Assembly (NCBI GenBank): GCA_022316685.1
Contig: JAKJHU010000039.1
Location: forward strand, 1 to 64,000
DNA from: Progne subis subis
Taxonomy: Eukaryota; Chordata; Aves; Passeriformes; Hirundinidae
Direction: 5' to 3'
DNA length: 64,000 nt
Shown: positions 13,501 to 22,500 of the stretch, piece by piece
Layout: each line of letters opens with the position of its first letter
How positions within the stretch are numbered: position 1 is the stretch's first letter
The notes under the pieces: model-generated
Databases searched by the model: none
What the model saw: the letters and a program-made list of their open reading frames with translations, nothing else
What the model was told of the DNA's origin: nothing
Position numbers and translations under genes: made by a program

Positions 13501-16500
13501 TCATGCCGAAGGCCAGCTCACTCCATGATGTGTCACCGTCTCCAGCTATTGTTATTTCGGTCATTTGCCCAGGCGATGAGAGCCGATAGCAACACGCAGG
13601 CCTCAGTGAGTCAGTGCGGGTGGCTGCAGCTGAGACCTCATCCTTTCACACCCTGCCCTCTCCTGCCTGCCCCTTCCCCTTGCCTACATGTCATGGCTAA
13701 AATTAGACAGGGAGCTCTTCTCCTCTGTGTGTAGGAATGTGTGTGTGTGTTTGGACTGTGCTCAGTGTGCCTTGGGGCCTGGCGTGGGACTGCAGTAACA
13801 CAATCATAACAAAATGTCACAGAGGCTGCAGCCAGTGTGGGGAAGGCAGCAAGCTGCCTTCCCCAATGGGTGTCTTGAAAGCAGTTCACAGGAAACCTTT
13901 CCCCAGAGGGCAGCCAGGCCCAAAGGCTGAGCTACCACCATTGCTGTCATCCCCATCATGGCAAAGAGAGCCAATGGCCTTTGTGGATCTTTGTGGCCTT
14001 GGGAGAGAGGGGTGAGGAGGACGCATGAGCAAACCCGTCCATTGCCAAAGCTGCCGAGGATTGTATTCAGCCCTTTTCTCACAACACCAGAGCGGAAAGG
14101 GAACTAGAGATACCCAGGACAGGCAGGAGGTGTTCAGCCCGGTCCCCCCTCAAAACTGGCAGCTGATGAAAGATGGAAGGTTCTGCCTTCTTCCCTACAC
14201 AGCGTATGTACCTATATCCTTTGGAATTCCCTTTCCACTGCCAGGAAAGAGTCAGCTGCCACTAGCAGTCAACTAGGTCCCAGTATTGTCACAGCCCCAG
14301 GGCAGCCATGCTGCCAGCTGCAGAAGGGCCTCTAGGAACAGGCCCCAGTCCATCATTTTTAAAACTCACTTACTGGGACTGGCAGGATGTTTTATCAAAG
14401 AGAAAATTAAAAATGTGCTGCAACTACTCAATCATTCAGAGCAAAGTAGTCTGATAAGAGATATATGTGGTTCCTCGCCAGCCCTACTTCCAGCCAAGGA
14501 AGTTTAGTACAGAATCACAGAATGATTTGGATTGGAAAAGACTTTAAAGGGCATCTTGTTGCAACCCCACTACCATAGTCAGGAACACCTTCCACTAGAC
14601 CAGGTTGCTCAAAGTCCCATCCAACCTGGCCTTGAACATTTCCAGGGAGGGTTCAAACTTCCAGCTTGTCACCAACTGCCCCATGCCCACCCTGCTCTTC
14701 CTGTCCCCTGTGGTCTGTGCGTAGCAGAGACTCCTGCTGATACTACTTGCTGCTCCTCACAATCACCACCGTCCTATCTCCCTCCTGGGCTGGTAGGACT
14801 TGGACTCACAAATGGAAACAGCCTTGGAGAGATGGCCACTGGAAGGGTGGATTCCAGGTGGCCCCAAAATCCCTTCCAAGTCAATCTGACCACCAAGAGA
14901 CCAGGTCACTAATTCTCCAAGTCCCTGGAGGCAGCAGGAAGCCTACGAGCCCTCTCCTTCAGTTCAGTCATGCAAACCTTGCTGCCATTCTCCTCCTACC
15001 CCCGCGACTTAGTAAGCCCTCGGCCTGTTAACATGCAGTCTGGTGAACGGGTTGTGATGGAGACCAGTAGCTCCCAGTGCTGCTGTCACAGGCTTCAGTC
15101 TGCTGTGTTCAAGCAGAAACCACTGCTCCAGACCAAGAGGCTCCTCAGGCCCACGCAGCCCTGAGCAAGACTTTCCATGTGAGGAGATCCTGGTCCCACG
15201 CACCTGAAACCACACCACAAGTGGAAGCCCCTGCAGGTGTCTGCAAGGGGGAGAACTGCTCAGCATCCCTGAGAAACCCAGTCCCCAGTGATCTCTCTAC
15301 ACCACAAAGCCTGAGACAGGAAAGACACCTCCCAAACCTTCATCGTGACCCTGTGACTAAACAAAGCACATGCTGACTTGCCACACAAGTGGCATTTGTT
15401 AGTTTAACCGTGACCCTGTTACTGATATCACGTCTAACCTTTGGTTTCACTTTTTCACCTTGTGGCAGCAAGTGAGTAAGTCATTTTCTCCCACACCTCA
15501 CATCAAAATTCAAGTAACTACTTTTAACAATGTTAAATCTATTATTTCTCTGCTTTGCTGAATGTCAGCTTGTCCCACTGTAGCAAATGGGAGGGCAGGA
15601 GGAAAAGCTGGGTTTTATTCTCCTCCACCCTTTTTGTTCTAAATGCCCTCAGCATATTTGGTCTTATGTGCTTCCTTTTCTTCTTTCATCTTAACAGACC
15701 AGTAATACTGCCTTGCTCTGCTTCCCGAGTTTCCCTGCTCCTCTTCCCATGCCCACAGAGACACTGGGTGCTCCAGAGACTTGTGGTGTGGGAGGAGTGA
15801 CCCAGGCTCCAGGTGCAGAAGTTGGGTGGGTGCCATTGTGAGGCTCTGAGTGGTACCAGAACGCACAAGCCTATGCAATGGGGGGCTGGCTGACAGCTGC
15901 CTTGGCTGGAGGCTTGCCTCTGAGCGTCAGCCAGCCCACGGCAGCAGCTGACCAGTTTAAGCCATCAAGCTCACCAGCCACTTCAGCCACAGCAGCATAA
16001 AAAAAGCTCTCTGCAGATGCTTTGCCAAACCCTTTCTTGCAGAAGGGAGGAAAGCAAAACCAGGAGCAATGAGTCAAGGCCAGCAACCCTGCAGAAGGGA
16101 CATGTCACAACACTCAGCTGAAGTCAGCTGCAGGGAAAGGGCTGGAGTTGTACAGCAGAGCACCAGAGCTCCGAAGAGAGACCGTGCCCTCTGGTGTTCA
16201 ACTCAACCTCTCCAAAACCCATCCACCTCCCCTCTGCACAGCACTAACTGGCCACACTGCCTCTTGTGGCACTGCCAATACGTCCAACCACAGGACTCCC
16301 AAGAAGCCCTGGGAGACAAGATTTTTGTGTCTACAACATCAGACAAACAAGAGACTGGGTGGCAAACTCAGAAAGGGCCAGGATGCCATGCAGAGAAACT
16401 GTGTAGCAGAAGCCAGGAAGAGCAGTAAGGGTCTTCCACTGTGGCACCCACACACATGCAGCCAAATCCTGTCCAAGCTGATCTGCTGCTCTACAAAGAC

Positions 16501-19500
16501 CAAGGTATAGGGAGCCTCAGAATGGAACCTGGAACTTGTCCCTACCTCCACATCACCTCAGGATCACTTGTAAGTGAGGTATTGGCTAGCCCAAACACCA
16601 CTGCTAGCCTAGGAACTGGCTCCCACACAGCAACTGCATTCCAGCAATGGTGATTGTCTCCCAAGCCCTGTTTTTCCACCACTTCTGGCAGTTGCAGTCT
16701 TACTGAACTTCAGACTGCTTCAGCTAAATTATTTTATTAATTATTATTATCACTTAATTTAGTCATTTAGCTAAACCACCCTCAGTGCTGTCACCTTAGG
16801 TCTTCATGCACTCAGCATGCACTGGGTCTAGGTGCTCATGCCCACACTGGCTAGGACATAGAGGAGGAAGAAGAGCTCAACTGACCTTCAATCCAAACTC
16901 CAGCAAAACAGAAGCTGCCATGTTAGTCGATCAAAGTCCAGCAGCAAGCTGCCCTCTAAAACAAAGTTAGTGACACAGGCATGAGGCAAGCAGCCCAGCT
17001 TTCGGTGGCCTTGGTTATCAGTACAGACACAAGAGGGTGAAGTGGGGTGAGACGTGGGAGGGAGGGAGGGAGGGAGGAGAGCTCTTGAAAAGAAACGTTG
17101 CAGCAGCTGCTGGGACTGCACAGCCTGTGCAAGCCAATAAAAATACCACATACTTATACACCGCTGGCCGGTGCTTTATCCTCCTGGATCCCCATCGGCC
17201 CGGCTGGCTGCCCTGGAGACAAAGGAAGACACCTTTGTGGGGCAGGTGGAGTCTAGGGACACAAAGAGAGTGGTCAGCAAGCCATGAACACGCCTGGCTG
17301 CTCAGCACACACCACTATCCTCCCCCGCCCCGGTTTGGTGCCCCAGTGCCATCTCTCCACCACACATGCTCTCCCCTTGCCTTGGCACTTGCAGATCCCA
17401 GGGGCTCCAACGGCACCCGTGCCACCACCCGTGCTGTCAGCCATGGAGGTCAATGCAGGCAACATGCCCATGAGGCTGGAGTCAGCCGCACCGCTTTTCC
17501 CTATAAAGAGCCAGTCAGCAAACATGAAGCGCCACACTCCTGCATCTGCGATACTAACCCAGCCCAGTTCAGAGTCACCTCCAGCTCAACCCAGCCAGCT
17601 GCAAGAGGGCACACAACTCATGACCAGTGCCAGGCTGGCACAGAAAGACAGCCCTGCTTCCCTTCCTCCTTCACTGCGCTGGCCTGGTTCCTGGCTGCCT
17701 TCTTTCACCTCGACTGCTGGGTCCAGGCATGGATTTGAATTTCAAATAAATCATGAAGGCACTCCTCAAGCCTTGCATGGAGGAGCATTGTTTGGGCAGA
17801 GCAGAGCAGCGTACCTGTTCCCAACCCTCTGGCCCCTGCAGCATGGGCACCAACCCTAGGAGCCCCGACTACCACCAGCCAGGGGCTGGGTAGCAAAGCT
17901 CTTGGTGCAGATGGGAAGTGTCATTCTTGGGACCCCTCTGACACTCACCCCCACCACAACACTCACTTCCTCGCTCATTCAAGCAACAAGAGAACTTGTG
18001 GGCGGGTAACGTTTTTTGAGCCCAGGTGGGAGATCCTCAGCAGTAGCCTCTGCCGGAACATCTCCCGCCCCTGTGCCAACCTGCAACCCTGCCAGGAGCT
18101 GTACTGGGGAGCAGGATACCTCCTTCCCTGTATCCCAGCAGCTCTCACGGGACAGGAGCCCTGTAGCTTCATAATCCTGCCATCTGTCAGCCTTACACTG
18201 GTGCAAGATCTCTGCAGAAAACACCCACCCCACCCCCTGCCACACTTCACCAGTGGCAGCTGCCATGAGCTGGCTGCCAGAGTGCCCCACGCCACGTCCT
18301 CTTGTGTGCGAGCTTGGGCAGTAAGAGGCTTAGCCCTGGATCTGAGAGGCTCTTGGCCAGAGCCAGAGTGGCAAGGCAGGACGATGTACAGATAATCGGA
18401 CCAAGCGGGAACTTTCACACGGAGGGGACGGCATATGGCCATCTGCTCCCTCTCTTGGATAGCTACAGGCCACGGCCAGAGGCTGGAAGCACAGCAGGAG
18501 GCTCCAAGCAATCCTAGGTACTTCTCCCCCGTGATTCTCTGTCCTCATCCTGTTGGGGAGTCCTGCCCTAAGAGTGGAGGTGGGGCCAGTGGGGAGCAGG
18601 CAGCAAGGAGTCCCCATGCTCTCTGGCTCTGGATTCACACCTGGGCTGACAACAGCAAACCAGGGACAGGCAGTTTGGCACACGTTTCCTGTGGAAGCCA
18701 AGCTGCACTAAAACAAGGGAAAACCTTCTGCAAGAAGGTTAGTTGGCCTGACTTCCTGGGCCAGCCAGCTGGGACAAATGACTTTCTTCAAAGCCATAGC
18801 ATGTGCTGGAGCCAGGGTTGCTCCAGCCCTGCAAAGAGATGAGATGCTGCTGGGAAGCAGGGAAAGGGACACAGGGTGAGTGGAGACAGAAAAAGGGCAA
18901 ACACTAAGCTCTTGCCTATTGGTGCGGGCTGGGATTTTCACACTCTGGCTGGGTGCCCCCACGTGGGATTGGGACTAGAGCCTGCCACAAGCTGACATCC
19001 TGCAATGTCAGGGAGCCAGCAATAGCCCATGAGACACACCAAAGGAATCTCCTACCAACATGGGGCACATGCAGGACAGGGCAACAGCCAAAGGGTGGGA
19101 CTACCCCTGGCCAGACCTCCCATCTGCTCCCAGAGTGGGGCTTTTGCACCAGTGCCATGTACCTGCCACCCTGCACCCACAGCTTGGGCAGCATCCTGCA
19201 GTCCCCCCAGAGACAGGACTCCAGTTCTCACAGCTGGGCAGGGCTTCTCTGAGATGAGGCATTCTTAGCTCATTTCCCCAGGCCCTGACACTGGGAAGGG
19301 CTGACAGCCATCACTTGGGCAAAGCTCAGCCAGGCTATTTCCAGGCATGGGAGCAATGGTCACAGGTAGAAACTGGAACTGACAGCCTAACCCAGACAGC
19401 CCGGCAGCCAGGGCTGAGACAGGAGGCCCATCAACTCCTACTGTCTGGGACAGCATGGAGTGGGAAGAGATCCTCTCAGGTCCTCATCCTGGCACAATGT

Positions 19501-22500
19501 GGAAGGCTTCACCTGGGGGCAGAACTCAGTTAAGTACAAAATTAGCACCCTAAGCTAGCACCCCTAAACTGCAGGAAGGATGAGAATACCACTAGGTCTA
19601 ACATATATATGTCCAGTGTGGACAGGACTCCATGCCTGCTGGGCACTGGCCCTGGCCAGCGCAGCCTCACTGCTTGCCTTGGCAGAGCTTCACCCTCCAC
19701 CTGGCATCCTGTTGGGGAGAAGAAGAAAGCCTCCCAGCTCCCAAACACAGATTGCAGCTGCTGCTGGTTCTGCAAGCTGCAACAGAAACACAGAGTTTAT
19801 TTTTGTATTACTGGAGCGCTGGCCTAGGGAAAGCTCTTGAACCCAGGATTGCAAAGACAGAGCCATTTATTATCCCCAGAGCCTGGTGCCAGCTCAAGAA
19901 CCAGCAGGACAGGTTTCCCCTATTTCCACGTCTAGCCCGTGTTGCCAAGCCAGACCTGCACCAGAATCCCTACCTCCAGAAGTCTCCAGCAGAAGCCATT
20001 CACCTCCTGCCAGTACCCCATCTCTTCCAAAAAAGATTGTGGGCCCAAGGGTCAAGGAATCTTAGCCTGCAGCCCTTGCTCTACTCTCGAACTCAGCATC
20101 TCAAAGTCAACACTGATTTAAAAGGACCAGCAAGCAAGCGAATGCATGGCTGAGAGATAACTCAGGAGCTTCAGCTCACAGAGTCACCTGGGAAAAAGAA
20201 AACAGAGCTCCACTAAGAGCAGAGCTGCAAGTTAAATTTAGAGGCTTTGCCAAGTCTCTGGGGAGACTGTGTGCTCCCCAGGCACTGCACGATGATGAGT
20301 GAAGGAAATGTTATCCTACACTGTATCTCCCACCACCTGCAGAGCTCAGGTTGCTTTTTGTGAGAGCATTGCCCCTATTGCAGAGGACTGGCCTCCCCCT
20401 AAGAGCATCTCCTTAGCCCCCAAGAGGACTCACACAATCAAGTAGCTCTCAAACTCTCCCCACTTACATCACCCACAGCTCTGTCTCTCCCCTCTCAACA
20501 CCCTGTCCTTAAAAGGACCTGTGTCCACTCCCAGTGCCTGACTCTCTTCCTATTGTTTTTGTTCAAAGGAGGAAAGCAGTCCATCATCCTCCCTCCTTTC
20601 AGCCCCTCAAGGAGATTACAGGATTTCCTGGAAAGGATGCTCCAACTCCTAAGAAGATTAGTGGAAAGTGTCCCTGCCTATGGTGGGGAGGCAGGACTGG
20701 ATGATCTTTAAAGTCTCTTCCAACCTGAACCACTCTGTGATGCTATGATTAAAGGTCCTGACACCTTCTCTGAGCAGGCACAGGTCACTGTGGCAGCCCC
20801 TGCTCTGATCTTGGGAGGGCAGGGGAGCTGCCAGTGGGTGTCTGGGACCGGAGAGACAAGGCAGGTGGCAGGTAGGGTCCACACCACAAAGGACCTCAAC
20901 CTCTGGAAGTAGTCAGACTCCCTATGCTGATCCTTCCCTGCCCTATCCCACAGCCCCACTGAGCAGCTGTCCCAGCGTGGCTCTGCTGTGAGGCTGCATT
21001 GGCTGCCAACAGGTACAGCTGCTCAGCATGCACAGGGCTTTATTTTTCCCCCATTAGGAAAAAAAAGTCCCTGAGCAGCCCCACAGGAGGTCAGGATCTG
21101 AGCAGAGATCACAGAGCAAACCCAGCAGCAGAAAGAACCCTTGCAGCACATTCAATCTGCCCTGCAAACAAGCCCGAGTGTCACTGCAGGGGACAGCTGG
21201 GGACTCCTACAGGTGACACCTGGCCCAGGCCCAGCTAAAGCTACCCATCCATCACCTCTGAGCAGGACAGGGAACAGAGGCTGGAGGGTGTCACAGCTAG
21301 AGGCACACAAAATCTGCGTGCATGGAGGAGAAGTAGGCAGATGATTGCTCAACAGCTAGCTGGCAGCAAGGTGCCTTGTGAAAAAGCTTGTCCCGAGGGA
21401 AACACTGCTCTCAGCCTGCCAGCCTGCAGAGCACAAACTTCAGGATCCTCACTACCATCTGGTCTTCCCCCAGGGCACCTGGGGCTTACCCCACTGTGCT
21501 GCCTCTCTACTGCACCTGCACAGGGGAAACTGGGCCCAAGGGCCAGCAGCTCCGAGGGCACCCCCCACACAGCAGGGATGGGGAAGGCTGGGCTGCTGTC
21601 CCAGTGGCACATCGTTCTCAGCTTTCACACGGGTGTAGGCATCGAGCTGCAAGAAAGACAGTGACAAGCGACGTCCCAGAAAGGTGTAGGCGGGTGCTCG
21701 GCTCAGTTTCTTGAGTGCCGTTTACCCACAGCCTGTGCCACCCACAGACCTTTCCTGGGGCAGTGGCAGGCTCCCCAGGCTCACCTGCAGGCTCCAGCAG
21801 GAGATCTGCCAAAGGGTCACAGCCAAAAACTTGGTCCAGCTCTGCTGGACTACCATCTGCCAGCTGCCCCACTGGTGGCTATGGTTCCTGCTTATGCTAG
21901 CGCACCAGCCATTATGCATACTTCCTTCGAAGTGGGATTTGTTACAGAAGCCCTGAAGCACACAGGAAAGATCCATTTCAGCATCCCACTTCACTGGCAC
22001 GGGGATGAGCAAGAAACAGACATTGTCCCCAGCACTTAAAATCCTTCCCTAATTCCTCCCTGGAAAGGGTAAACTGTGCAATTCACTTATAGCACATGAA
22101 ACAGGGCACCGAGAAAGGCAATTTAATCCTAACCACCTCTTATCTGATCAGCCCCAATCTCTTTATCAGCCCAATTAAAAGAATTACCCATCCATGGCCC
22201 AGATGCATGTATTGTGCACTTGTCTTTGTCGGCTCTAGAGCCAATTACTCCACCCTCCTGTAAGGCAATTATAAGGTACAGAAATAAGCCTGCTTGCAAA
22301 ACACGGGACTAAAGTATTGTACCACCAGAGGCCAGAGCTTGGGGGCTCACCTTTCTGTTGCTTCAAATCCCAAAAGGGCTCACCCACCCTGGGGCCAGGA
22401 CAGGCTCTCTTGTCATTTTGCAGACCCCTGCTTCCCCTGGCCATGCCTCCTAGTGTCTATAAAGGCAGAGTCCAGCGCAGGGTGTCCACCTCAGGAGACC

